DNA from: Trichostrongylus colubriformis | Lineage: Eukaryota > Nematoda > Chromadorea > Rhabditida > Trichostrongylidae | Assembly (NCBI GenBank): GCA_963978905.1 | Contig: OZ022259.1 | Location: forward strand, 53,276,727 to 53,340,726 | Direction of reading: 5' to 3' | DNA length: 64,000 bases | Part shown: positions 21,992-34,300 of the stretch, one piece after another | Numbering within the stretch: the stretch's first letter is position 1 | How the letters are laid out: each line of letters opens with the position of its first letter | Program-made: the position numbers and the translations under genes | Notes under the pieces: model-generated | Databases searched by the model: none | Told to the model about the DNA's origin: nothing | What the model saw: only the letters and a program-made list of their open reading frames with translations

Positions 21992-22166
21992 AGTCCATTT
22001 CGAAAAACTGATTGGGCGTGTCTCAGGGACTTGGGTGAATGGCGAGAGTGAGAGTACGTGGCGAGAGTGAGAGTGTGTGGCGGGGTGAGAGAATTGAGAG
22101 AGTTTGATACATGTTCATACAAGTCCGTAGGACACGCCCAATCAGTTTTTCTGAAATGGACTGTAT
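21992..22166. mobile_element. short MITE, TAYAGTCCATT family, copy 1
   Basis: Inverted ends: TATAGTCCATTTCGAAAAACTGATTGGGCGTG on the left and TACAGTCCATTTCAGAAAAACTGATTGGGCGTG reversed on the right, about 30 matching bases. The interior has tandem GGCGAGAGTGAGAGT units and GTGTGTGGCGGGGTGAGAGAATT. A second full copy is at 23,849-24,028, with fragments at 12,516 and 57,285. It splits a copy of the dispersed repeat of this block. Confidence 0.8.
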
Positions 22167-22204
22167 CTCCAAAGGGGTGTATGTCGTTTGGCGCGGCCCT
22201 TGCA

Positions 22205-22400
22205 GCCAATTTACCAATGGGGCGCATGGGCCGTCTGGACTCTCCAGATTTACCTAAGCCTATTTAGGGGAGGAGCTTTGGCAGTGCCCCATTGGCAAAT
22301 TAACTCTAAGGGGCCGCGCCAAACGGCGTCTCCCTCGGTATCTATGCCTGAGATGCGTCAGCGCGGGCGGTCAGCCAATAGTTACTATATTATGCATAAT
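22205..22400. repeat. dispersed GC-rich repeat fragment
   Basis: Two mirrored pieces, GGCGCGGCCCTTGCAGCCAATTTACCAATGGGGC near 22,190 and the reverse-type GCCCCATTGGCAAATTAACTCTAAGGGGCCGCGCC near 22,285, form imperfect inverted arms around the GTCTGGACTCTCCAGATTTACCTAAGCC core seen also at 21,310 and 24,045. Confidence 0.5.
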
Positions 22401-22758
22401 AGTGTCGAACATTGCAGTGCGGTCCTGCTGTTCGATGAATCCCATCTGAAGGGATACACTGAGGCAGTAGCCGTCACGTACTGATGGTGCGAAAAGAATC
22501 GAAGGAACTGACGTATCACGATTTCCATCTTTGAAAAAAACGCTCCGATGCTCACTTCTCTGCTTTTTATATTCAATTATCAATGAAAATGGACTACTTT
22601 CGTCGTTAGACCACCAGGAAAGTAGATGCATGGGTGCTGACGAAGTTGGTAGGATGAGTGCACGGGTGCTAAAGTGGTTGGGAGTATGGGCCACTCATCG
22701 TCGCGCTGTTGTCCCTCACTTAATCCGTATTAGAATCATCAGCTTGTTCATTAAGTGT

Positions 22759-22995
22759 ATATTTTTGGGTCAATTCGCGTCGGGGGGGAGACGCAATTTT
22801 GCGTCAAGGTTTGCGGTTTCCCTCCCTAGGCTTAGGCTAAAATTGATATCCTCTCCTTCCACATGAAAAAGCATCTGTCAAAGCATAGGTTTCATCTGCT
22901 TTAGCCTAAGCCTAGGGAGGGAAAGAAGCTCGACGTCGATGAAAATTCGACGCAAAATTGCGTCTCCCCCCCGACGCGAATTGACCCATATTTTT
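22759..22995. mobile_element. hAT-like MITE (GGGTCAATTC family), intact copy
   Basis: The element 22,767-22,987 has inverted ends GGGTCAATTCGCGTCGGGGG, exact for at least 18 bases. The direct repeats ATATTTTT at 22,759-22,766 and 22,988-22,995 are an exact 8-bp target duplication. The halves mirror each other through GACGCAA and CCCTCCCTAGGCTTAGGCT blocks. It has no open frame. Confidence 0.92.
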
Positions 22996-23848
22996 ACCTA
23001 AGCCATGATTGTAAGGTTAATGTAAGGCTCAAGTTAAAAAAAACTAGGCACAAATGGCGCCACGCCTAGCTTGGTGAAGTGCCCCATTCTAACTTCATTA
23101 ACACAGATGCAGGGAGGTGTTCAAAATAAGTGAGTGGGTCGAATTCAAGCATTTATGGGGTTTTATCCTCCACAACAAATGAAACCGTAATAATTCAAGA
23201 GCGAGAAAATGTGGAAATTGTTGGACATATGACGTAATCGTTGTGATATAAAACGAAGGGTTGTTGCTAACGATCAGTTTGCGAGTAATGCAAATATGAC
23301 GAAATATCACATACAAACAAACCAACTTACGAGTCTCACACAGTAGGGTCCGCTTGGCGCACCCCAGCAACGATGCGCACGCGACCGCCCGCGTGACACA
23401 TCTTAGGAATGGATACGACGCCGTGCTACTCTGTCTCGTTGCCTGCGTCGTCTCTGCGCCGGACCGTGCCACTTAGCCTCGCTGAATGTGAACGCAGCTA
23501 CGCCCTGCCGGCAGAAAGTATGAATGCGGCCTGAGGCCAGCACACCGCACGCACAAAACATCCCTCTCGACAGATGGAGGCTTCTATCCGTACAGTTCCC
23601 GCGCAAACGTGCCGCGTGCGGTACGCTGCTAGTCGCCCAGTGTCGTACTTTGGATGGCCTTCAGTCTCTTTTTGATTTCTTGAGTAAAACCTTCAGGCTG
23701 AGTTCATACCCAATTGAATGAGGTTTTTGGCGGATTGGCGTATCCGTATATCCGCGACTTGGGATTTTTGGCGATAGCACGTACCACTACGTCGGCGATA
23801 TAGACTATTGCACGCACCGGAGGCCGGCCGTGATTGCGTAACCCTGCG

Positions 23849-24028
23849 TCTATAGTCCATCTCCCGAAAACTGACTGGGCGTGTCCTTCGAACTTGGGTG
23901 AATGGCGAGAGTGAGAGTACGTGGCGAGAGTGAGAGTGTGTGGCGGGGTGAGAGAATTGAGAGAGTTTGATAAACGTTTATACAAGTCCGTAGGACACGC
24001 CTACCCAGTTTTGGGAAATGGACTGTAT
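23849..24028. mobile_element. short MITE, TAYAGTCCATT family, copy 2
   Basis: Left end TATAGTCCATCTCCCGAAAACTGACTGGGCGTG, right end the reverse of TACAGTCCATTTCCCAAAACTGGGTAGGCGTG. The interior again has doubled GGCGAGAGTGAGAGT units. It is about 90% like the copy at 21,992. Confidence 0.8.
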
Positions 24029-24179
24029 GTCGTCCTTCGCCGTTTGGGTCTCTCGGATTTGCCTGAGCCTTTTCAGTGAGGGAGCTTTGGCGTCGCGTAC
24101 TCTGGCCTGTCTGGTGTCTGACCTCGCAGCGGGAAGCGTGTTGCCGAAAAAAGGCAGCCGTCTTCAAGCCGGTACGCAA

Positions 24180-24400
24180 TCACGGCCGGCCTCCGGTGCG
24201 TGCAATAGTCTATATCATGCGCCGATCCGCCAATCTCTCGAAACGCGAATGCGCCAATACTACCATTTTCTTGATCGATGCGTATCTTATGAATGCGCCA
24301 TTTCTCTCAAATCGCGGATGCGTAAATGCGCTCATTTTCTCGATCGATACGTATATTTAGCTTTATGCCGATGCGTCAAAACTCTCAGTTTGCTATGAAC
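24180..24400. repeat. copy of the GCGATGCGCCAA repeat also arrayed at 57.3-59.6 kb
   Basis: Contains AAATCGCGGATGCG, CTCATTTTCTCGATCGATACGTATATTTA and GCCAAAACTCTCA, the landmarks of the unit of about 350 bp arrayed at 57,560-59,035. Here it is a single unit and partly rearranged. Confidence 0.7.
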
Positions 24401-24420
24401 GGACCCTTACGGTAGCCTTG

Positions 24421-24836
24421 ATGATTTCGGTGCTAAGGTAGTTCGGGGGGGGGCCACTGCAGTAGTGTCTCTGCGTCTCTAACGCATGGCTAGAGCGCAG
24501 GGAAGCCATAGCGCTAGCGGAATCGGGTTCGAATTCTGCATAGAAACGATTTTGTAAAGCAAATTCATGCTTTTCTTTTCATCCTATGTTAGCCTAAGCC
24601 TTGGGGAAGGAGATTCCCTTCCCCTAGGCTTAGGCGAATACGCGTAAGTGGTTGCTTAGTCTAGTTGTAACTAATTTTTCGTAATATGTTAATGGAAGAA
24701 TAATCCAACCGTTTTTTCAGTTAGTTAGCTGTATCTAAGCTTAAAATAACCTTGAGAGTGCCTATAAGCAGAAATTTTGACTAGACTCTTGCCTTTGTCG
24801 AGTGGCCCCCCCCAACTACCTTAGCACCATGATTTC
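24421..24836. mobile_element. hAT-like MITE (GGTGCTA family) with 8-bp target duplication
   Basis: The element 24,429-24,828 has inverted ends GGTGCTAAGGTAGTTCGGGG (right side reversed: GGTGCTAAGGTAGTTGGGGG), flanked by ATGATTTC at 24,421-24,428 and 24,829-24,836. The interior has mirrored GCCTAAGCCTTGGGGAAGG / CCTAGGCTTAGGCG. The homologous element at 59,036-59,421 lies in opposite orientation. Confidence 0.9.
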
Positions 24837-24939
24837 CCATGGCGGTTATTGGAATAGTCAAGACAGGTCATTCCTTACAGCTTTCGTTTATCCTTCTTCT
24901 TTTCCTTTCCTAATTATCGCATGTAAAACGCAGATGTTT

Positions 24940-25056
24940 TTGAACACCCTGCAAACAAATTACTCTAAAGGAGTACCTCCTCTCCTCGGAAATGAGGATC
25001 CCTCGAGCCTCGTCGTCGACAAACATTATTCATTCGACGATTTTCGATTGATCTGA
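24940..25056 (+). other. exon-like open stretch, unassigned
   Basis: After an acceptor-like AAACGCAG the frame MFLNTLQTNYSKGVPPLL... runs to a TGA at 25,056 and ends HYSFDDFRLI. Composition looks more protein-like than its surroundings, but no family is recognised and no partner exon was found. It could be chance. Confidence 0.2.
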
Positions 25057-25059
25057 TCG

Positions 25060-28000
25060 AAACACCTATCGAAGAAATGAAATAAGAGCGGTTGTTCTGT
25101 TGCACTTACAGGTTTCGTTTTGATTTTATCGTCATTGTTGTGAGTGTTTCAACATTTCAAGGTCGTAGGCGTTACGACTTAGAAGATATGTCATTTTGTG
25201 TAATGATGGCGAATAATTGTACTGATGAAGATTGAATAGAATCGCACGGAATTTGCGTGTTTTTAGATAGTTTCGGGTTGCTGGTACAGCACGACTTGAG
25301 CAATAGGAAGTACGCAGGGATATCACGATGATGCACAGGATCAATTTCAGAATACGTTCCTGTTCTCCAGCAGGGAGGATGTGATCAGGTCCGTGTATGC
25401 TCCAGCAGCATGGTGTCAAGCATCGAGATTAGCATAAGCTTAAAATCGCCCTCAAGCAGCTTGGGTAGTTGTTACTAAATGGTCGATTAGTTGATGTGTG
25501 TAGCGTGGTCCTGCAGTGTGTGCTCTCACAATCAGATATCCCGTTCATGCGTTGTTATGCAAAGCGGAGTGAGGAAGACAGCCGATTCTGACAAAGCGGA
25601 ATCTTGGAGATTTTGAGGCACCCAGCTGGCGCTCATCAGGTGGTAGGAATCTCATCCGCCGTCGTGACTCTGTCCCTTGCCTTCAAATTATGAGTCGCTA
25701 GATAGAGAAAGCCTGCCACGGCAGCTCTAGTTATTTGACATAGTGACTCCGGTTGTGGCAAAATTGTTCAAAAAGGGATTCAGCTTGAGCTGAACGAAGT
25801 GCGCCAGCTGAAACAGTTCAGATCTGATCAAGTATTCCCTGAATTCGTCTTCGGCAATGAGGATGTAGTTTAGCGGTCCATCTGGATAACCAGGTTAACC
25901 GCCACGTCCCTATACATATAAACTGCGAACTCTGCTGTGTTCAGTGTATTGTTTTCCTTCTGTAAAAATAAAAAAGGCGCGCGAGTTTTTGTTTTCGAGT
26001 GCTTTTCTATGGTGACAGCAAGAACGGCTGGCGACGGCCAGGTAGAACTCGATTTGAATTGTGACGATTGATGGAGGCAGACGTCGAAAACGTTGCTGAT
26101 AGGATCTTCAATCTACGTCTGAGTGGCATTTACCCGATGACGATGAACGTTCTGGCAATCATTTGCGTTCGTTCAATCGCAAAACAAATTGGATTGATTG
26201 CCCTTGGAACTACAGTGGCGATGATAGTGACGAGAATGTAAATACATTAAAGGAAGAGACGACAGAATTCAAGCAACGCGAAATCGTAAGCCCAGAGATT
26301 TCCTGACAGCAGTCGAGGAAGAGGGTGGTGATGAATGCGCGGTGCTTCAGTAAAGCTAGTCAATTTTTCAATGTATCATGAAAAAAGCAAACTTAAAACT
26401 CAGTTCGTCTTGAAAATCGGATCTTTCTTCCCCGTAAGGCACGGTCCAAGATGTGGCATTGTCACTGAAGCGAATGCTGTGCGAATCAGATCTGAGATCG
26501 AATACTTCTCATTTGAACAAAACGAGTTCAAGAGCACAGGCTTGAACTGTTGTTGTTGCCCGTCGGTTAAGGCACTAGCGAGCTGTTACTACGATTCTGA
26601 AGGGATGCAGAGTCACCGTAATCCGTGGAAAAAATGAGGAAAAAAGTGAGTCGTATTAGTAGAAAACCTATTGTGATTTTTTCAGCTAGTGAGTTTGGGG
26701 AGAACATGTGAAAGGGTGTCGATGGAAGAAAAAAAAACTACGATCGCTATGACTGTGAAGTGACGAATTTGTTCGGCACTCCAACTACACCAGTATGAGA
26801 AAGCGGAAGGGGAGGATTGTTGATTAAGGATCAATCTGTGAAATCGTATTTCTCAGAATTATTCCTTAACCTAGTGCTTGTCCCGCTTGTGGGTAATGGC
26901 TGTGAACCACAGAGTAATCAAAAAAGATTCGGAGCCAATGCGTGTCTGACGTGTATTGATGAGGCAGCTAGGAACGAGAGAACAGAAGCTTTCTTTTAAA
27001 AAGAATAACCCTTCTTGAGTTCTGGTCGAGGAAGAAGATTATATCTTCTTATTATCTTGACTTTTTATAAAGGAATAAATTTTCAGGTTCCTCCTTAATG
27101 CTTCACATTCTAACCTTTGCTCTCACAATGAGTTCCGAGCGTGGTCCAACCAGAATTGGGTGGATGGTTAGAACAGGAAAACGAGGAAAAGAGTCAAGGG
27201 TAAGAGCAATTCGGGTTAGCCTCCACCTTTTTTGAAATGAGCTCACTAGAGAATTCGACGTGATAACGATTTATTCGAGGAATTTTCAAAAATTGTATTG
27301 CATCGATATGATTTTGTAAACACAACAAACGAATGGAATATCCATCAATTTCTTGCAGAAGAGAAATAACTTAAGAACGCACCGTCTAACCCGACTACGG
27401 TATGCATTTCTAACATCCAATTCACAACGGAAACATCGAATTCAAAAATTATCGATTTTTTCATGAAGACACAAAAACGTGCAAAAATCGATACCGTAAC
27501 GAGAACATCATGTATGAGCCAATTAATAATAAGCATACAGTCATATTCCATTGATCACGTATCTAGCACAAGCGACAGTGTACCGTAATCTACCGTACTG
27601 GTGGTGAAAGCTAAGGGTAAAGCTAAGGGTGTGTGCAAGTTGCACTTTCGTCCTGACAGAGGTGTACCGCGCTTCGTCCGCCCGCGCCTACTTTGGAAAT
27701 ATGCGAAATTGCGGGATGAACAGTTATGTCGTGGCTGCAAGCTTAGTGGTGGATAGGGGTTTTGGCGTGGTTTTTAGCGCTGTATGCGCCATGCTTGACG
27801 CCTGGTTGTATGTTTGTCTCATACGCATCAAGAGACTTAGAGGGTTTCTATGTGCATGTAGTGAGAAGTTTTGTACACTCCTCAATATAAATACATCGTT
27901 CGCGTCATATTCAGTCCCTGTATTCCCTTAAATGGGACAAATATGACGCGTGCGCCATTTAAGAGCCAATACTACTGCTGCGGTATACCCTTGACTGGAG

Positions 28001-28340
28001 AAAGCCCTTCGGCGTCACTCTGAGAACTTCACGATCGAGAAATGCTTCAATTCACGTTACGTCCTGAACTCAAAGGGGAGGGGTACAATTTGGGGGCAGT
28101 AACTACGGAAACAGTAGAGAGGTCCTTAGCCATGTCTAACTCATAATTACGAGATTGTTTCGAGGTGCTAGCGAATATTCAGTTTGATGCTTAAACGATA
28201 CAAAGTAAAGCTATGCGTTTAGAAAAAAAACTTCCTTTACGTATTTTTAGACAAAGTTTATACTTTGTCAGCGCGCGGAGTCAAGCGTCAACGCGCAGGT
28301 GATTCGACAGCTGAAAACCTCATCATGTACATTTATGGAG
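25060..28340. other. intergenic stretch, no gene recognised
   Basis: Open frames are short. A degenerate stretch at 26,065-26,340 has acidic, coding-like composition with stops and may be an old element. 27,640-27,760 is GC-rich. Nothing here is strong enough to call. Confidence 0.35.
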
Positions 28341-28347
28341 ATCCATT

Positions 28348-31300
28348 TTAGGCTGTTGAGTTGGAATTCGATGAACTGCCTCTGGTCTCCGACATTTGCT
28401 CCTTCAACAGGAACATTTCACGTCTGGCTTTGCAGTATCGACGGAAATAGATGTCTGGAATAGAGTGAGCTGTTTTTGGTGAGTCTATTGATCTGTTCAT
28501 TTCATTCTTCCAATCTTTGTCGATTACTTTCGATTTTTTGCACCAAAGGTTGTTATTTCTCTGCTATTTTTCGCTCGAAGAGCGGATGTTGCTCCTTGAG
28601 CGTAAAGTAGCAGAGAGATAACAACCTATGATGACTTGGTCCGGTCACAAGGAGGTGTATCAGCTCCGATGTTCCCTGGACTTTTGAATTTTTCCATTTC
28701 ACTAACTTGACTTCTTCTTCTCTGCTTGTAATTGCTCTTGTAGCTTCCTTTCGTCAATAAGTGATCCTTTCAGTTGACAACGTAGTAATTCGATTTCTTC
28801 TAAAAATTGGTCAATTAGTCACTATAATGATTTTCTGGGGGCAGAAATGCTGTGCATGTGCATTGACAGTAAGATCGAAATGGACAGAGCCATTAACTGA
28901 CCTTTCTTATAGAAAACGAGTTTTCCCAAAACTCATTTGTGATTTTTTCGTTTTTTGTTGATTCCGTTTTGAATTTAAAACGACCATACCTCTAGCTTCT
29001 CCCTTAAGGATGAGCCACGTACGCGCGCGTTATTTGAAATTGTAGACAAGACAGTATCTGCTTACGACATACAAAGTGCTGAAAGATGTACTTACGCCTA
29101 AAACGTTTTTTTCTAGAGTGTACCATTAACGGATCGCTTCAGTATGAGTATGTATTCACCCTTCTATTGGACTTAACGGAGGTGATGAATTGTATGCAAG
29201 GAGTATACAGCGGCTGAAAAGGTTTACTTCTGCCTGGCTGGTTGAATTAGTAGGCTGGTAAGTGGATCCGAAGCGATGCTCGAAACTTACAAATAGTAGG
29301 TATTCAAAGTCTTGCTTTCTAAGAACGTTTTGTTCATGGCATGGCTCGATAATGCTTGGTAACGGGTTAGCTGTGGGTGCGCCAGAATTATCCAACTAGG
29401 TCAGCGCGCTCGAATGGCGTCGCCGCGTACGTCAAATCCTCGGCCGCTCCCGTTGTGAATTGTGGTGCGCTAAAGGAAGCGACCGCCGTTTCCTGTCCTG
29501 ACGCACACTCGATAAGCTGAGCAGCTAACAGTCGATAATTTGTGGGGGGGGGGGGGTGGTTCACCGGTTTCAAGGAGTTCCAAATCGTAGAGAGTATTTT
29601 CCTAGGTGTGACACAGTCATTTCTTGGTACCATCGACCGTAAATCGGCATTCAGAATTATAGCAGAGAAAAATAACTCTCTGTCCTTGGTCATTTCATAT
29701 TTGCTGTCCAAGAGAGGGGCGTGTACCCCTATATCAGGATTTCGCACGACGACGAGCGGCGCGCGACGCAGTTTGTGCGAGCCATGCGCGTCGCGGTGGT
29801 TGGGTCTTCTATAGAACGATTTCTTAGTGATACTAGGGGTGCGATACGCAATTGACTTGTAATCGCTTCGGTACCCAACATGGCGCCTATAGCTCGCCCG
29901 CATTGCTGTGCTTGCTACATGCTGCGGTGCGAAATCTTGACATGAGGGTACACACCCGCAGGGAAGTAGTGTCGCTTTGTTGTACCAACGTCAGTCGTTT
30001 ATCCCCTTCTGAGCCATTACGTTACTCGGTTTTTTTACCTCCCGTTGCCGAGAGGAAGGCAATCAGCAGAAGCTGAGCGCTAACGTGTAGTAGCGGATAG
30101 CAGTGTATCTTTTACTGACGCTGACTTGCCTTGATAAATTCACCACGTGTTCGGAGAATTGTGGTGTCACCAGTAACCTTGTTTGCGTTCGCTACCCCGA
30201 GAGCAGAGCGAATGAATATCGCACTCGGAGAGGATTTCTCGCCCACCAGCTGTCGCGTGATTAACCTTGCTCATCCTTTCCACTATACCTTATCAACACG
30301 ACGCACGTGGAGTAAGCATATCGTCCATGCAAGCAAAATAATTTTTCCTATGATGCGTAATTCACTTAACTCGGCACTATCGTCAGAAACGGATGAGCAC
30401 TGCAGATATCTAAACTGTCAAGAAGGATTTTCTCCTGGCGGCGAAAGCGCCCACTATCTATTTTTGACTAGATTAGAGAGGAAAGGGGATTTATGCACGT
30501 AAATATGTTAACGAGAGCCAGAAATAGCCGCTATTACCAGCATCTTCGTTGTGATGTTTGTTTGTGTTCTAATAAGACTTGCATGGCCATCGAGTCTTTA
30601 TCAGTGGGGATATTAGAAGAACAAGAACTAGTCGTATCAAAAGTAATCCCGTCCGAACCTAACGTTACCCGATGCTTTACTCTTGGTGATTTGTGGTTGG
30701 TTCGTGTCCTCATTTTGCCATCGAACAACCTGCACCTTGTTCTTCCTGATTCTACCACCTTTCGGCAACTTCTTGAGAAGAGGTGAAAGTGCAAGGGATG
30801 TGGTGTCACGCACCTTCACTGTTCGACATCAATTGTCTCATTCTTAGCGCAGGATGTTCTATTGGCGGTTCTGCCTTTCCCTCCCCTACCTTACAAGGGA
30901 AGGACCACAGGTCGAAGTGGCCATTCGGAATGGGATACATGTGATCCGACGTATTTTCGGACGCTGATCTCGAATCTGTATTCGAAATTTGCAAAGTGAT
31001 TCTCTGAGCGGAGTTATGGAGGTTGTAAAAACAATAATATTATGGTAGGCTTGGAAGCCCATAGCACGCGAGCCACACCTTCTTGCGCAAAACCAGGGAG
31101 ATTCTCGTGATCAGGGAGTCAAATTACCCCAGAAGACAAGTTTTTAGCCAATTCGAGAATTTGACCAAATTTCGGAAAAATTCACGGGCATAAAGGTGGC
31201 AGCCCATTGAACAAAGGAGAAGTCGTTGACCCTTGCCTAGGAAATGCTCCTAATTGATGCTTGTTTCGTACATTTAGTGCGATGGGCAAGTGTAAAAGGT

Positions 31301-34300
31301 ATGTGTAGGCTATCTTGTTCAGGTTGCAGGGTTTTTTGTAGAAAAAATTCAAAAACTATCACTTCACCCTTTGGCCACCCCTAATTTTCCGAAGTTGGAC
31401 CAAAAACTGGATTTGGCTGAAAATTTGCACAGAGGGGTAATTTGACCCCCTGTGCACGAATATGATAATCTATTTACGCAACAACGCCTAATTCGTGTGG
31501 TACGGGATTCTCTTCGTCTTGGTATCCTTCCCTTGTGAGTAATGTAAGTAGTTATAAATAAAGTGGCAGAGTAAATGATGGGTGTGGTAGGTACCAGTCC
31601 AAGGAAACGTCCAGAAGTGGAAGAAAAGCACTTACTGACAATGAAACACAAAATGCAAAAAAATTCGTACTGGCGGGGAGCAAACCCTCGGACCCTCTCC
31701 TGCAGATCCGGAGCACTACCACTGAGCCGCTGACTGGCTCAGCAACGGCCATGCTGATGAACCATTCGTTCAAAAAACCCCCATAATTCCGCTCAGAGAA
31801 TCGTTTTGCAAATTTCGAATACAGATTCGAGATCAGCGTCCGAAAATAGGTCGGATCATATGTATCCCATTCCGAATGGCCACTTCGACCGGGGGTCCTT
31901 CCCTTGTTAGTCCGTAGAACAGTTGTTAAGCGGTGAAAATGGTAGTGAAGTACGTAGCTTCGCGACCACAAAAACCCTGCTTCGACCAGCTAAGAGAACG
32001 TCGATTAACATCACCGTTAATCTAGCAGCTTTGTCGGGTATTTGAAGTAGACTTTAGGCGATGAAGGCCATTATTTATATCTAGGATGCCATGTGATATC
32101 TCAGATTTTTCATAATACTCAGACCTTGAGCTGAAGTGTTCCATTAGTGTGATGCGTGTTATAGAAACGCCATATTCCGCCTGAAGCTGCCAGATTACAG
32201 TGGTTTCACTTGAATTGTTTGATCCCACAGTGAGAATCTGCGCTCATAGCCGTAGTGAAGAAGTTCAGATGGGCCCATCGGAAGCCTTCTAAGCTTATAC
32301 AGTTTGCAGATTAAAGATTCCGAGAAAAGATGCGCAGCATACAAAAAAAAACGCAGGATGGAGAGTAGAGTTGCAGGCAAGAACCAGCCTGCTGTTCTCA
32401 CTTCGTTATAGAGAAAAACACCATGGAGAAATGCAGCTCCTGCGTTGTGAAGCTGGTAATGCACATCATTAACGTGCTCGCTGAGTCTGCTAAGACTCCT
32501 TCTGGCTTCAAGGAAATGCAGAGGGGTGTGAGAAAGAGAAAGTATTGGCATAGACAGACGAGTATAGCGCATGGAACCTTCACAAATAGCTTTGTGGCTT
32601 GGGCTTGGATTGCCCCACGAGTTTAGCGTGCGACCGTTTGAAAAGTTCGTAGGCAGTGGAAGAAGGTGCTTATTTCATCATTGTCAGTGTTGTCCGCCGA
32701 CAACCGCCACTCTAGTTACGTCCTTAATATCTTAATGTTGTGGTACAAGGTGCAGCACGGGTGCAGTCACGACCATAGCCTTTTCAGGCTCATACCTCAG
32801 TGTTCTAAGTCTGGACTGCGCCGACTGGCGGTGTCATATTTTCATGACGTTGAAAATAATGAGCCACGCATTCTTTGCATTTAGGGCATCATTTCGGACG
32901 TGAGTCGTAAGTAAAGTGGCTTCTTTGGCCATTCCTGTGCAGACAGACATATCAATAAGTCGACAGACCGACAATCTGACACACTTATTGCTTTATAGTA
33001 TGTATAGTAGAGGATCAGAAGAGGAGATAGTTAAAATTTATATCTGCAAGGCTAAACCTCGACTGCCCCCCAATAATACTGGCTCTAGGTAAGAATAATG
33101 AAGCTACAATAACGACTCAGTCTCTGATCGGTTATCTGAAGAGGACTGGACGAGGGCAGCCTAGATGGCTAGGATTGTTCTGTTGTGTATAAAACTGGCA
33201 GCACATTGGCTGATCACGTCTAACTTTTCATGAGAGATTGCGTTTGTCGAAGCTCATCAGTGAGCTGAGAACGACTTATGGTGAGAAAAAGCAGCCAAGG
33301 CTCCGCTTCTGGAACTTACCCCGTTCTTTACGAATCGATTCCATTTGATGTTTGAAATGTTCGCTGGCCATATCGATTAGTGATATGATTTTGGTTGTGG
33401 CGACTGTCGTGGATGGATCTGATGACGAGGAGCTGCCTGAGTTTGACCCACCTCGATCGGATTGATTTGGGGAAATCTGGAGAAAGTGTTAATTAATTCA
33501 AGCGTTAATTTAACTAGTCGATCAATTCTGGATTGGTAAACTGACGTCGCTCTCTTTTCGCATACTCTCCAATGAATCGCTGTCGCTCGTCTCTGAATTC
33601 GAGTTCGACTTTGACAAATTCAACGGTGCACCTTCGGCTTCGGCATTTGGTAGCATAGTCATGGATGTTGGAGAGCTAAAAAATCGAAATTCGACACGTC
33701 AGAAGGGTATTATCAGTGGCTCGCAAATGAGCTTCCAACCAATGACTGTTCCTGTCCTGTTAGTTCCACAAAATGTTATATTTTTTGTTGTGGTAGCAGT
33801 TCTCTTGGAGTTCGATGTCGCGGGTCTTTAAAAATGCTTTAATGTCGGACGCTCTTAGGGCTATAGGTGGCTAAAGAGCGACACTTTGCGGCAGCATTTA
33901 TAGTTGTGACAGCAAGCTGTTAGCGGTGACAGCTGTAGCAACCCCTAAGTGTCCTTATCGCTGCAAGAACGTTTATGGGAAGAGCACTCGAGGTTCATGA
34001 GCAGCAGTGTACGCAACTCTTTCAAAACTTACTGCGTCTCTGGCTGCGCGTGGGCAGCTGCCAACACCATCATATGTTGGACAAGAAGTTGCTGTGCACT
34101 GAATTGTGGCAGTAATTGTCCAAGGAATAGTGGATTTAGCTGCGTTGAACATGGTGCGACGCTGAAGTCGGTATCGTTTCCACTTTGTTGTTGTTGCTGA
34201 TCTGGAAACCAATGGGTTATCGGCTGTCGCCACTAATGTGCCTTGTCGCTTACACGTAATCGTCACAAATAGTCACCAACCATTGAATTTTTCACGTTTT

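Noticed and set aside
29388..29903. 171-codon - strand open frame
   Set aside because: It crosses a small inverted-repeat element shared with 12.4 kb and shows no domain; treated as a shadow.
32195..32572. 125-codon - strand frame with a coiled-coil-like start (RRSLSRLSEHV)
   Set aside because: It can take the phase of dac-1 exon 33,320, but leads only to a stop with no DACH C-terminus. Splicing to 28,766 instead fits phase and gives the expected coiled coil.
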